64,000 bases of DNA from contig NC_134137.1 in NCBI RefSeq assembly GCF_033958435.1, forward strand, positions 220,823,501 through 220,887,500, given 5' to 3'. The stretch comes from Carettochelys insculpta. Its lineage: Eukaryota > Chordata > Testudines > Carettochelyidae. The position numbers and the translations under genes were made by a program. Shown one piece after another: positions 46,001 through 57,807 of this stretch (position 1 is the first letter of the stretch; every line of letters begins with the position of its first letter). The notes beneath the pieces are model-generated. The model saw only the letters and a list, made by a program, of their open reading frames with translations, searched no databases and had not been told where the DNA came from.

Positions 46001-49000
46001 CCTCTATGATTAAGGTTATATTTGGAAGCTTTAATTCTAATCCTTTTAATACAACCTCAGTTTCCAAAAGCCTTCCATGCTTTTCTCAGATCACTGGAGG
46101 TTCAGTACAAATGTGTCAGGACACCTTAAATCAGATCTACCCCAGGGCTCTAACTGGTTTAAAATGAGTTTCAATGACCTGTTTTAAAAACTGTTCACAG
46201 GATTTCTCCAGTCTAGATGGACCCCAAAAATCAAAAATACTTGTGAGTGCAGCCAATGACCTACACGAGAGAATTCTGGAGTGTGCCAGTGCACTGGGGT
46301 TGAGGATAATGTCATTTAATTATGGAGGTGCTGATAGCTTCAGAGCTGTGTTAAGCTAACATGATGACAGACATTTTGTTTTGTTTTTTTGAAAAAGTGG
46401 GATATTATCTTTGAGTGGTTTGTGAATGTTGAAGATATTTTGGTCAATGACAAGCACTGGTATTCAGAAATTTTGTCTCATGAAATTTTGTTCCTCTTTG
46501 GCACAAAAGCTATCCACACTCAAACTAAAAATTCCCGCAGACTAATGTACACCTTTGAAATCCAAATAAATTTCTCCCTGAATCTCTTAGCACTTAGCTA
46601 GAAAAACTGACAACTGTTACACAGTTTTCACGTCTTTGCTACACATTTAATCTTTCAGAAACTTACTTTTCCTAATATATATTGATTTCCTGAGAGCAGA
46701 AAGAACACAGTACAGTTTCACCTCTTTAGTATAGGATTATAAATTAAAGGCATTGATCTGGCCAGCTAAAATAGGTTTAAAGGTTGGTCTACATAATGAA
46801 ATTAGGTTGGTAGAATTATGTCACTCAGGGATGTGAAAAATCCATACTCCAGAAAGATGCAGTTAAACTGACCTAACCCCAAGCATAACTAGCACTAGGT
46901 CAACTAGAAAATTAGCTACTGCCTCTAAGTAAGGTGGATTAACTATGACAATAGGATAAGCTCTCCTATCAGCACAGGGAACGCTTTCAGTGAAGCGCTC
47001 TTGCATCAGTACCACATTAAGTACAGACAAGTCCTAAGTTTTGTTTGAAATTGCTGCTTTACATAATAGTGTTGAGAGCTGGTGACCAGAATTGTTTTCT
47101 ATTTAATACTTCCATAATAAAACAAGGTAATTCCCCACAAAGGAAAGTTCTGAGGTTTCCTGAAGGCAACACTCATCAGCACGTTTGTTGACAGCCTTCT
47201 GCTTCTCCCCCAGGAAGCATAAAGCCTTTCTGGAGAAAATCTGTCAAAAAAGCCACGTGGACGTTCCATGTGGACATTCCAAGGAGCCCTCTGTCAACAG
47301 ATGGGGCTTCCAGGTCACCAGGCAGTCCTGTCTGCTGTGCTTCCGGTTGGCCAGTCTGTCGAGAAAGCAGCTTGGCAGTCTGGCCGCTCTCTGTCAACCG
47401 AGTGGATCGACAGAGCAATCCACTTTAATGTGTGGCCACCATCTGCTGACAGAAGTTTTGTCAGAAGATCTCTTCTGACCATAACGTCTGTCGAAAGATC
47501 ACTGTAGTGTAGACATAACCTTACTGTCTGGGTCGGAGGCGTATAGGAATTATGAATAGACAAGAAGAATCTATCAGTGAATGTGATGGGGGTAGCCAAG
47601 TTTATGGATATACAGTAAACCCTACTCTTATGTAACACAAGTTTATACAGTGTTTTTGACATAACACTTTTCCTTCAGTGGCCTGTTTTTAGATTGCACA
47701 CACTATTTTTATATAGCATGTTCACAGAATGGAGTTTGGATGTGGGAGGTTGCTTGGGGCAGGAGGGATTCAGGGTGCTGCATCTGGGGGGCGCTCACCT
47801 CAGGTGACTCCCTGCAAGCAGCTTTCCATGTCTGCTGTTCCTGGTGGAAACATGGCCAGACAGCTCTGCACACTGCCTCCACCCACAGGTGCCACCACCA
47901 TGTCCAACACAGGGACATTTAGTTGCATCTCTGCCAGGAGCAGCAAGGGGACCACCTGAGGTAAGCACTCCTTGGATTTGCCACCCGGAGCCCCTTCAGG
48001 CAGCTCTCCCAATACAGCTCCCAATGGCCATTGTTCCATGTGGAGGTGTGACTAGGGGGCTCAATACACTATCCCCATTCCTCCTTGACAGCTGATTGCA
48101 ACTGGAGCCAACGTACAGAGATGCATCGCTACACCTCCACCAGCAACAGAGGGCACAGAGAGCCATTTTAAGTGCATGCCCCCTGAATCTAGGACCCCGA
48201 GCCCCATCCCATGCCCCAGCTCCTGCCCCAATCACCCTTCCACATCCAGAGTCACACCTTCCCATTTCCCCCCACCTGTACAACTGTGTCATGGCTGGGA
48301 ATGTAATCCGAATTTCCCCATCGTCTCTTCAATTTAAATAATGCATTTTTATATAACATGCAGTTTTCTAGAAACATTGCTACCACATTATATAAGGGTC
48401 TACCACATTAAATGGACATTTCCTTCCTTTCTATGTGTAACCTCAGAGGCACCGAGACCACTGAACAAGGGCAAGTGAAGTCTCTGCTCTACAGCCTTGG
48501 CTGAGAGCCAGCCGGCTTTTAGCTCAGGTGGCAGAGCACAGGACTTTAGCCTCTAACATCACAAGTTCATTCTCTCCTTCCAATGGCCCAGGTCCATTGG
48601 ACTTACTTGACCAGGAGTCTGCAACCAAAATAGTGAGAAGAGCAATTTTTTCAAATTCAGTTATAAAAATCAATACTTCAAGGGCCACAATGCATGTCAA
48701 TGAGACAGTCCTTAATAGATAACATCAAACCATACTGTTTGCAACCCCTGTGTAAAGAACAGCGCACACAATGATTTGTACCAGTTAGACAGTTTATGTT
48801 ACTTTCGCCCTCGGACTGCAGACCAAATGAGGAGAAGGAAAATGCTGCACCTGGGGATAGGCTCTTCAGGAGGAAGGAGCAATGTTCCCATCAACCCTCC
48901 ATCCCACCCCCCACCCCCAAGCTCTACCACCCTTGGCCCACAAACCCGCCCCCCATGCTCCCAGGCTTAACCCCTCTCAGCCTCAAACCCGCCCCCATTC

Positions 49001-50726
49001 CCAGGCTTAATCCCTCTTAACCCCAAACCCACCCCATCATCCCCAGCATTAACCCGCCTTAACCAAGCTCCTCCAGCTGCACGTGGGGTGGCTCCTCACC
49101 CTTCTTGTGGAAAATCATATACAGCTTGAGCGTACTGGTGTGCGTGCCCGTACTCAGCCAGCAGGAGACAGGTACTGCTCCGTCAGCTCTGCACACTGCT
49201 ATTCCGCAGCCGCCCCCACCCCGGCACCTCTTCCTCCTCTGCACAGCTCCTGAAGGGGTAGACTCAGCCCTCCCAACCCCCAGCTCTCCTGCAGGCTTAG
49301 CACTTCCCCCACCTGCAGTGCATCCATCTCCCTGCACTGTGGCTGCTGAAATAATGGAACTAAATGTAATTGGTTTAATGGCCGGATCCCTCCCGCCACC
49401 GGTTAAACCAATTAAATTTAGTTCTATTGGGCGGTGGCAGAGCAGAGAGCTGCCAGAGGAGTTAGCGGCGCAAATGACTCCTTAAAGAGCCATGCCGACT
49501 CATCCTTGAGTGTTCTCTAAGCTAGATTTTTAATGAAAGAGTTATTTCTGGATTTGGTTTATAAGTGCAAATTATTATTATTACTCCAGGTGAGGAAACG
49601 GAATAAACGACTGAATGGCTTTTGAGAAGCAATACTTTGCATTAAGTTTGAGGAACAGACAAGGTCCAGGAGTCACTATGATCTCATTATTTCCTTTGTA
49701 CTCTCACCTCTTTCTTTAGCTTCTCCTTCCTTTTTTGCATATGTTTTTGCAATTCTTTTTGTCTGGGCGAAAGACTGTAAGTAGAGCTTCTCAAAGGCAT
49801 GTTTGCAGACTGCACCCTGCGTGGTGGTTTTCTCATTCCCATACTTCTTGCAATGTTGATGGCTGAGTTTGGACGATAATTAGGATTAGGTGGAGGCTTA
49901 GGGAAACAAATAAACTCTTCGCCAATGGGAAAGCAAGAATTTACCACTGGCTGAAGTGAAGGCTCTTCTTTTTTTAGGCTGGGAGTGCCAAAAATAATGG
50001 AATGGGAAAATTTAGGAGAAATAGGTTGAGTTTCAATGTCAGTGAAAGAAACACTTAGTGGGGGCAAAAAACCATGGCTTTCAATATCACGTAAACTCAA
50101 CAGTTCAAATTTCCCATCTTTTTCTACTAGAATCTTGCCATCCTTATGTTCCTCATCTTTGCCACCATTAAGTGAAAAAGACATGGTTTGCATTCCTGGT
50201 TCATTAGAAATATGCAGTTGAGACAAACTACTTGAAATATCCTCTTCACTTTCAGGAACATTTTTATAAGCCCCCATATCTTCTGGTGGAGGAACTTCCA
50301 AATCTATCAATTTTTCTTTGAATTTTAGTTTTCTTTCTCTATTTTCATCCAGAGGCTCTTGGTTTTGCAGCAGCTTGTTGGCTTCTTCAATCTTTTCCAA
50401 AATATAGCGCTTTATCTCTTCATCATCTTCCTCATCCAGTTCCTGCTGGTTTTCCAGCTTGGATTCCTGGACTGAGCTCTCACTGTCTGTATCAGATATA
50501 TGATCCGATGGTTTAACTTTGGGTACAGATACAAGTTTTTCTTCATTTGGTGGACTCTTCTGTAGATCTGCATATACACATCCTTTTGTTTCCTCATTGT
50601 TTTCCAACTCTTCATCAATATTTGTTTCAACATCCTCTTCATTCTGATCAGGATTATAAAAAGAAAGTTCTTCCTTTAAAGCTGTGTAAGAAATAACTTT
50701 TCTAAAAAATTTAAAACAGTGTAGTT

Positions 50727-50810
<84 letters not shown>

Positions 50811-53800
50811 GTATCATTAAGTCTGGGATTTTAAAACACAGAAATCAGGAAATTAACAGTTTAGTTTCTATAGGAAACGCTGAATATGCCACTTTGAGCA
50901 CATTATGAAAACTTTAAGGCCAGAATGGACCATCACCACCATCTAGTCCGGCATCCTCAATATTGCTGACCACGCTCTTTACTATAATAGGCCCATAAAC
51001 TCTGACTAAGTTAATGAAATCCTCACATCATGATTAAGGCTTCAAGTTACAGAAAATCCACCATTTACACCAACTGAAAGCTGCAAGTGACTATGCCCAG
51101 TTTATGCAGAGAAAGTTTAAAAAGCTCTAGGGTCTCTGCCAACCTGACCTATGGAGAAATGTTTTCTTGCTCCCAAATATGGTGAACAGTTAGACCCTGA
51201 ACATGTTAGCAAGACTCAACAGCATGACACTCTTGCCTGAGAAAAAAAGTGTGCATTAGGGCTTCTGACCATTGAAACTGAAAGGCCATCCACCAGAGAA
51301 CCTGGACTCTGTCCTCCTCTTGCACCAAACATCTGATACCATGTGTGTGTTGCAAACAAATTTGCTGCTGGCTGACCTCAGCAGCTAAAGATGGCTTGTC
51401 CTGCCTAGTCAAAAAACTCTTATTCATGATTCATGAAAAATGCCTGCTGAGATCATCCATTAGCACGTTTTGTATACCCAATAAGTGAACTGCTGACAGT
51501 GATCTGATGACATGTGCACCAATTTCAGAGCCTTACTACTCCTTTTCACAAGAGGAAAGACTATTCTTCTCCTTGTTTTCTTATGTAACAGACTGTTATT
51601 GTGTCATCTGACATGATTTAAACAGACTGGCTTGGAGCAATTGGCAGAAGAGTGACTGGGTGCCTGGTAAACTGCTCTGAATTCAAGTATGTTGATATGA
51701 CCCAATGAATCTTTTGAAATCCAAGTCCTGTGCACTAGTAGTCCATTAAGATGGGCTTCCCATGCAAACAACGATAAATATGACAAATATGGAGTTTGGC
51801 AGGTGGGGTTTTGTAGGTGCATCACGCAATGTGATATGGCAGAAAGCTACAGTTACTTGTTAAATCTTTGAACAGTAAATTTATTTGTTCAAGTGAAGAT
51901 GGTCTGAAACCTGCCTCAAGACAAACGAAGTTTGACTATCCCAGAGTCCAATCTCATGCCTGTAAGTTCTGTATTTTGCATGAGGATCAAAAGGGACTTC
52001 TCTTTGCTTATTCTGAACCTCCATATTTTGGAAGATACAAAGAGAAGTGAGCATTGGCTCTTGGGCTTCTTGATAAAATGTCCCTTCAACTCCCTAAACA
52101 GTAAATCTCTGCATCTCAATTTACTTATTAATGAAGCTGTTGTAAGTCCGACTATTAGTGACTTTAAAATGTATCACCAGCACTAGGAGGTTACATATAG
52201 GTCAAAAAGTCACATTTTGGCACTCCACCTCAGAAAGGCTGCTGACCCCTGCTGCATAACAATGCGATAGGTGCTGCCCAATAAGAGTGAAAAGAAAGAG
52301 AGAAAAGGAGCCAGAACTAAAGTAGTAGTTATTTTGCAGTGTTCCGATCAAAAACACTTTTCTTACTGCTTGATGCAGCCTGAGCTAAGAAGGTCACTGT
52401 CACACCAGTTCTCCTCTTATGGAGCTTGTCTTTTCCTGTGAGGTTCTGAAGAGCGTTAGTGGAATGGAAGGAGTGGGCATCAGGTTTTGAGGCTCTGTTC
52501 AGAAAGGATGATTAAACCAAATGTAGCAACTAAAGAAGTAATATGCTGTGGTCAAGACCACGTAAGTCTTCTGTCTGCTTCTTATATTCTAAATCTGCAA
52601 CCACAGCAGACTGCTTGTCCCATCTGGAGTAACTTTTATCTTCTCTGCCCCTTACTGTCCTAGTATTTTTCCCTTCTGCCACTGTTTGGCAATGCCTCTG
52701 CCCCTTTCTTAACCCTGGCTCCTATTCTCAATCCCTGTCTTTTGCTTATCTGACTCCCTCCTTTACCTGTCTCCATCATTTTGACCTCCTTATGTATACA
52801 GTACCCATTCCTCATCTCTCATGTGCACCATCTGTACTCTTTTAAGCCACATTAACAGAAGACTGCACACATCATCATTCCAAGTCAAAGCAGAGTAAGG
52901 GAAGAAGCTTTAGCAGATACTGCTGAGCATGCTCGGATTGCTTAAACATATTTAGGATCAGAAAAGTATCAAACCATGCTAGAGAACTATTTCTGCTGCT
53001 ACAACAGTCACATTCACAGCTACTGGTCACAAAACCAGCCTTGTGGCATGGACAGTGGATACAGGACAGGTGCATGGTTTCATGGTAACAGAGAACTGTG
53101 CTACAAATGGCCTGAGGAGAGCAACACAAATGTGTTTTCCATACACAAACAGCAACCATTTACTCTGGCTGATAGGTTAAACAAAATGAAAAGGAACAAA
53201 AGTGCAGTTGCTATGAGAGGACACAATGTGTCTGCCACACTTGTTACTGTCCGCACTGAACCAAATATAAAATAGCTATCCTTACAGATTTAAAAATGCT
53301 GTACGTAGAAAAGAATCACACAGCTAAATTGCAGACTACAGGAGCAGGCCCCACTCTTATGAACGGAGCCTTCTAGAATTGATAGCCATGCCCCCAGAGG
53401 TTATGATGTGGAAGAGCTATGGTCTGTGAAAGGCCAGCCACACTGTGTCTTGGTGGTCTGTCCCATACGGTTTGACACTTAACAGCAGAATGTGGCTTGT
53501 TTATGTTGTTAGAGTCCTTTGGTGAGGGCCTTTCTGTCCCTCCTCCCAACACAGGCCAGAAGCAGAGCAAAAGAAAGTACAGAAGAATGCAAGAATGATA
53601 AGAGGGCGGTACCAAACATATCCAGCCTGAGACAGGCTCCCAAGTACTGAATTTCATAATCGGCTCCCATTTTGGCACTAACGCCTCTCTTACTACATCT
53701 CTCCTTATTCCCATCTTCACGTAGTTTGGAATGAACCAAAGTCTGAGTTGCAAAATTATTTCAGGCAATGTAAAAAAGACCCACATATCAGGTGTTCCAC

Positions 53801-54202
53801 AAATGCTTAAAGAGAACAACTTGGAAATGAAAGTAGTACTTTTGATCCACGTACATTCTCTTTGTTCCGGGAAAGAAGATTGAAAAGCCAGGGTACACTG
53901 CATCTTTTTTGCTAGAATCCCAAATACCCTTTTCTTCCTTAAATAGCAACAAGATTATAATTACATATATATTTCAGATCAAACTTGCATTGATTGTAGG
54001 GGAGGTTCCAGTTGGTAAGATTTCCAAATCTACTGTAAAATAAGCATATTTTGTAATCAAATACCTCTGTTTGCCCATTAATGTCTTCTTTTTCTTCATT
54101 AATTAGCCACTCAAGATCCTTTTCAAAATCATCCTCATATTCTGCACTTTCTGTTGAGTCACCAGCCTCTCTCAAGTCATTAGTGTCTTCCTTCTCACTC
54201 AT
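42929..54202 (-). CDS. CCDC181: CCDC181, five coding exons, about 521 aa
   Basis: CCDC181 is a microtubule-binding coiled-coil protein of the sperm flagellum and motile cilia. Coding exons on the minus strand are 54202-54065, 50673-49708, 45794-45651, 44565-44411 and 43091-42929. They sum to 1566 bases, that is 521 residues plus TGA; human has 509. Recognised parts: EYEDDFEKDLEWLINE near the N-terminus, the acidic SDTDSESSVQESKLE region, ILEKIEEANKLLQNQEP, ILVEKDGKFELLSL, STYSLSPRQKELQK, and a highly charged C-terminal half with repeated AF/VF-x-WL-x-KK units (VFRAWLQKKK, AFRLWLKKKH, AFKQWLKRKR) ending PKSFRFTDHYS. The gene is tail-to-tail with BLZF1, 3.6 kb apart. The acceptor of the second coding exon is uncertain; see that entry. 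Confidence 0.93.
44411..44565 (-). CDS. CCDC181: CCDC181 exon with WLKKKH unit
   Basis: 155 bases between TTTAATTAG and GTATGT. It codes QENRDPEEAFRLWLKKKHQ to TEECDKAFK and ends two bases into a Gln codon. Confidence 0.93.
45190..45535. repeat. Old Penelope-like remnant
   Basis: The left part is antisense ('gaatgtccagggaagttaaa'), the right part is a sense-like tail ('gtgggtcttacccataaaat', 'gttagtctttaaggtattac'). It is in a CCDC181 intron. Confidence 0.55.
45651..45794 (-). CDS. CCDC181: CCDC181 coiled-coil exon
   Basis: 144 bases, phase 0 at both ends, from EEEQKRQQEEEKKREND to ELEDSNR. The acceptor is GCACAAG and the donor AGA|GTAAGT. It holds the first WLQKKK unit. It is almost wholly charged residues and predicted as helix. 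Confidence 0.93.
46789..47034. mobile_element. MITE of hAT type
   Basis: The left end is GGTTGGTCTACATAATGAAA and the right end AAGTACAGACAAGTCCT. Inside are GGTGGATTAACTATGACA and GAAGCGCTCTTGC. It fits a MITE family common in turtles and crocodilians. Confidence 0.65.
47185..47520. mobile_element. MITE with GTGTAGACATAACC end
   Basis: The right end TAGTGTAGACATAACC resembles that of the foldback MITEs. Repeated GTCGA/TCTGTCGA motifs occur inside. The left end is not clear. Confidence 0.45.
47613..48405. mobile_element. Tigger/pogo-like element
   Basis: The left end CAGTAAACCCTACTCTTATG follows TA; the right end TATATAAGGGTCTACCACA is decayed. Confidence 0.55.
48505..48600 (+). repeat. tRNA-like sequence (SINE head or tRNA relic)
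   Basis: An A box TAGCTCAGGTGGC (48520) and a B-box-like GTTCATTCTC (48565). The cloverleaf does not pair well, so it is not called a tRNA gene. Confidence 0.45.
48617..49505. mobile_element. hAT (Charlie-like) element
   Basis: The left end is GAGTCTGCAACC; the right part has GACTCCTTAAAGAGCCATG, a typical inner end of Charlie-like MITEs. A hairpin lies at 49354-49428. Confidence 0.5.
49354..49428. repeat. Hairpin, arms of about 28 bases
   Basis: GGAACTAAATGTAATTGG is followed by its inverse CCAATTAAATTTAGTTC around a short GC-rich loop. Confidence 0.85.
49708..50681 (-). CDS. CCDC181: CCDC181 large exon
   Basis: An open frame of about 322 codons ending KEKLKKE|GTGAGA in phase 0. The first AG (TTACACAG, exon from 50681) would put the exon out of phase with the start-codon exon and hit a stop (CTT TAA). 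An AG eight bases later (exon from 50673) restores phase 0 and starts EELSFYNPDQ. Either the second AG is used, or a small exon in between was missed. A (TG)39 run (minus-strand sense) lies about 50 bases upstream. Confidence 0.88.
50729..50806. repeat. (CA)39 microsatellite
   Basis: A pure 78-base CA run in the CCDC181 intron, (TG)39 in the sense of the gene, ending 47-55 bases before the acceptor of the large exon. Confidence 0.98.
50905..51240 (-). repeat. CR1 3' end, antisense
   Basis: Reads 'aggccagaatggaccatcac' then 'tcaagttacagaaaatccac' and 'gggtctctgccaacctgacc', the reverse complement of a CR1 3' region. Confidence 0.7.
51241..53930. other. CCDC181 intron, no clear feature
   Basis: Holds one fairly long minus-strand open frame (53373-53903) without recognisable similarity or splice context. 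A hAT right end may lie near 52240-52255. Confidence 0.45.
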
Positions 54203-54225
54203 TTTAGCTCTGTGTTACAGCAATG
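54065..54225 (-). CDS. CCDC181: CCDC181 exon with start codon (CDS 54202-54065)
   Basis: The acceptor TCTCTCTTGTAG precedes 23 leader bases and the ATG at 54202. It codes 46 residues, MSEKEDTNDL to INGQTE, containing the conserved EYEDDFEKDLEWLI. The donor is GAG|GTATTT, phase 0. An upstream noncoding exon is implied. Confidence 0.92.
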
Positions 54226-54284
54226 CTACAAGAGAGAAAAAGTGTCCTTTTACATATTTTTATTGACACACAACAATAAACTAT

Positions 54285-54395
54285 CAGAGGGGTAGCCAAG
54301 TTAGTCTGTATCTTCAAATGCAACAAGACCACCTGCAGCACCTTATAGACTAACATATTTTGAAGCATAAGCTTTCACGGCAATAAACATTACAA
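54285..54395 (-). repeat. Penelope-like 3' tail, antisense to plus
   Basis: 'tcagaggggtagccaagtta', 'gcaccttatagactaacata' and 'gaagcataagctttcacgg' are the end of a PLE, about 60 bases upstream of the CCDC181 start-codon exon. Confidence 0.75.
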
Positions 54396-54544
54396 TGAAC
54401 TACTGATTCCAGTGGCACACAGGTAAAATGATGAATAATACAACCACCTAGATATTTCTATATCACCTTGCAAGAAACGATCCCAACGGGATTTACAACC
54501 ATGAATGGATTTTGCATTTCAAACCATGTGAGATTAGGAGATAT

Positions 54545-54690
54545 TTTCATTCTCACCTATGGAGATCTGAGGCCCTGAGAAGCAAGCTGATTCACCTATG
54601 GTTTTAAAGAAAGTTACTGGCAGAGCTAGGAAGAGAACCCATGACTTCTAGTCCCTATTCTTTCACTATTAGACCATTTTTGCATGTGTA
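54545..54690 (-). repeat. MIR-like SINE, antisense
   Basis: Reads 'gaaagttactggcagagcta', 'gagaacccatgacttctag' and 'ctattagaccattt', the reverse complement of the tRNA-derived head. Confidence 0.6.
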
Positions 54691-55079
54691 CCTAACATTG
54701 CTGGTACCAAATAACACCATCTACTACTCCATTTCCGGTTTTTATTTCCTATTTTATATCGGTCAGTGGCTATAAAATAGCAGTGGTGATGTTTCATTTA
54801 TTATAACTATACCAGGCAGGGCAATCGGGCCTGTGGCAATGGCAATATATTTTGACCTCAACATGTAACCAGCATAAAGACATCATCAGTTAATTCAAAC
54901 AAGGCCCAGATTCTACTGAAATAATTGCCACAGCCCAAAGCTAACATAGCAAAGAACTGGGTCCCACATGTCCCAGAAGAGACTGTTCATCCTGCCCAAG
55001 AGAGCAGAATATTCAAAATAAGAACAGCCTGATGCAACAGGCACTTAACTGGAGTCTCCTGTTAACGTCAGTGAGACTA

Positions 55080-56030
55080 AAAGAACAACCATACTAGGTC
55101 AGAACGAAAATTCATCTAGCTCGGTATTCAGCCTTTAGACAGTGGCCAAAGCCAAGTGCTTTGAACAAAATAGATAATCATCAGGTGATCATCCCTTGTT
55201 GCCATTTCCAAACTTCTGACAAACGGAGGCTTGAGACACCATTCTTGCCCATCCTGGCAAACAGCCATTGCTGAACCTATCCTCCATGAACTTACCTAGC
55301 TTTTTTTAAAACCCTGTCATAGTCTTGGCCTTCACAACATCCTCTGGCAAAGAGTTCCATAAATTGGCTGTGAATTGTGCAAAGTATTATCTCCTGTTAT
55401 TTGTTTTAAACTTGCTACTTGTTGATTTCGTTTGGTGACCCCTAGTTATTTTGTTATGGGAAGAAATAAATAAATCTTCTTTGTTCACTTTCTCCACACC
55501 AGTCATGATTTAACAGACCTCTGTCATACCCCCCACCACCCAGCAGGCATCTCTTTTCTGACCTGAAGACTCCCAGTCTTAATTTCACCTCATATGGTGG
55601 CTGTTGTATATGCTAATCATTTTTGTTGTCCTTTTATGGACTTTTTCCAATGCTAACATGTATGTTTGATATGAGGCAACCACATCTGCATGCAGTATTC
55701 AAAATGTGGGCATACCACTGATTTATGTAGAGGTTATAAAGTATTTTCTGTCTTATTCTCTATCCATTTCTTAACAATTCCCAACATTGTGTTTGCTTTT
55801 TTGACCGTTGCTGCACATTAAGTGGATGTTTTCAGAGAACTATCCCACAATGGATCCAAGATCTTTCTCTTGATTGATAACAGTTAATTTAGACCCCATC
55901 ATTTTATATGTATTGTTGTGATGCTTTCCAATGGGCATTACATTTTGCATTTATCAACACTGAACTTAATTTTCCATTTTGTTGCCTGTCACAGTTATGT
56001 GAGATACTTTTGAAGCTATTCAAAGTCTGT
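55080..56030 (-). repeat. CR1 relic, antisense
   Basis: The same 3' end as the copy at 6140-7562 ('accatactaggtcagaacga' on plus), then 'ctctggcaaagagttccata' and 'ttatgggaagaaataaataa'. More decayed; coding frames are gone. Confidence 0.8.
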
Positions 56031-56408
56031 GTTGAAGTTTACTATCTTGAGAATCCTAAACCCAAAGCAGCTGTAAAATGAGCTGCTAAATAACAGTTTC
56101 CCATTTAAAACTTGTATTTTAAAATCCCTCAGTTTTCACCATAAATGACAGAATTTAGGCATGGGGGTAAAAAGGCATCTTTTAGAAAGAGTTGAGCAAA
56201 GGTAATTTTAAAATTAGATTACCAAACCAAAACATCAAAATTGATAATTAAGAGAAATAATTAGATGGAAGCATTAGCTGTTTCCTCATATGAGTAGCTC
56301 AAGGAATACAAAAGCTAAAAATTGAGTTATTGGATAATTATAAATGTATTAGATTAAGAAGGTGACCTCATATTCTATTTCCAATCATTCTTTTCTCATG
56401 AATTTCGG

Positions 56409-56686
56409 CAGTGTTTTTTAAACATACTGAGAACACGGAACACCAAACAATAATATTTTTACATGGAACACCTATGAAAATTTTCTCCAGGAAAAAAAAA
56501 CAGCAACATATACAGCAAAAACAAAATGAAGTAATTTATTCAGGTATCATAGCATTGTATCTGGTTTTAATAACAGAAAATATATACCATCAGTGCATGA
56601 TATCAGAACAGTGTCAGACACTTGCAGAACACCAGCAAGTTGTTCACAGAACACCAGTGTTCCACAAAATAGTTCAAGAAACACTG
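56409..56686. mobile_element. hAT-type MITE
   Basis: The ends are CAGTGTTTTTTAAACA and the inverse TTCAAGAAACACTG. The flanks no longer match well. Confidence 0.6.
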
Positions 56687-57474
56687 CATTAGGCAATATC
56701 AAAGAAACAAATTTTCAAAGGGTTCTTAAAATTAGTAACATAAGTAAATTAAATTAAATTAAAAAGTGCCTGTTTGCCAAAGTAGGCATGAAAGGGAAAT
56801 AGATATAAAACCAGGCAGAGTAGTGATTTAAGAAGTTAATTCTTTAAAGCAGCTTACTCTGGAATAACAGGCTGTAAATAGGTAACCATAACTCCAAATG
56901 GCACAACAACACAGCAAAGGCTCAGTTTCACTGTATAGCGTAAAACAAGGTGAAATTGTAAACATTTGGTTAACATCTCTGAAGAATCACCAACATAAAT
57001 TTAGTAAGCTTGGGCAATAATTAAATCAGCCTTAAAACATAAAAATACAACATTGTCTGTACAGAAATATCACACAAGTTCAAACAGTGCTTTCAGTCCT
57101 AGAAAAATACTTATTTATCACAAACAAAAAATAAGTTCTTAAAATTATCATGGAAAGGAATTTAGGTTTCGATTATACTTACCACAGTAAGCATGTTGCT
57201 CTTTGGACTAACACAATCTGTTTTTCAATTATTTGGAATAGAATATTTTGGTACTATTCCAATTGAAGTTTTAAGCCTGAAATTCTGCATCATGGCAATG
57301 TGGTTCAATTGATTATATGGGAAAGCAATATAGTTATTTCCCCAAGGAACTTCCGGTTTTCTTTCAAAACCCAGCTTTCCTATGGATTCGCTGAGAGGAA
57401 AACAGCAGCTGTCCCAGTCCCTGTACTGACGCAGGATTGTTTCAATCCTACCATTCAGACTTAATCAAGATAGA

Positions 57475-57600
57475 AAACAAAAAGCAGTCAAGTAGCACTT
57501 TAAAGACTAGCAAAATGGTTTATTAGGTGAGCTTTCGTGGGACAGACCCACTTCTTCAGACCATAGCCAGACCAGAACAGACTCAATATTTAAGGCACAG
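57475..57600 (-). repeat. Penelope-like 3' tail
   Basis: 'gcagtcaagtagcactttaa' to 'gacccacttcttcagacc' matches one arm of the palindrome at 23794-24015. Confidence 0.75.
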
Positions 57601-57807
57601 AGAACCAAAAACAAGATATTAATCAAGATAGATTTTCATGATGTCTCCATTTCTTCAGATACACAATCTCCTTCCTAAAGGTGGTTTCCTGTTAGGAAAT
57701 TAGGCCTGGAACCAAATATTTCCCAAGGATGTTATCAAGGAAGGACTCTATTTAAAAAAAAAGAAAAGGTAACTCTCTCTCAGAAGAGGATACATTAGAC
57801 CTATGCC

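Noticed and set aside
48505..48600. tRNA gene
   Set aside because: The A and B boxes are visible but stems do not pair and the anticodon arm cannot be placed.
50729..50806. CRISPR-like or satellite array
   Set aside because: It is a simple CA microsatellite; no repeat-spacer structure is present anywhere in the window.
53373..53903. 176-codon open frame on the minus strand in a CCDC181 intron
   Set aside because: No recognisable domain, unusual composition, no plausible splice sites at its edges, and an overlapping frame of similar quality; taken as chance.
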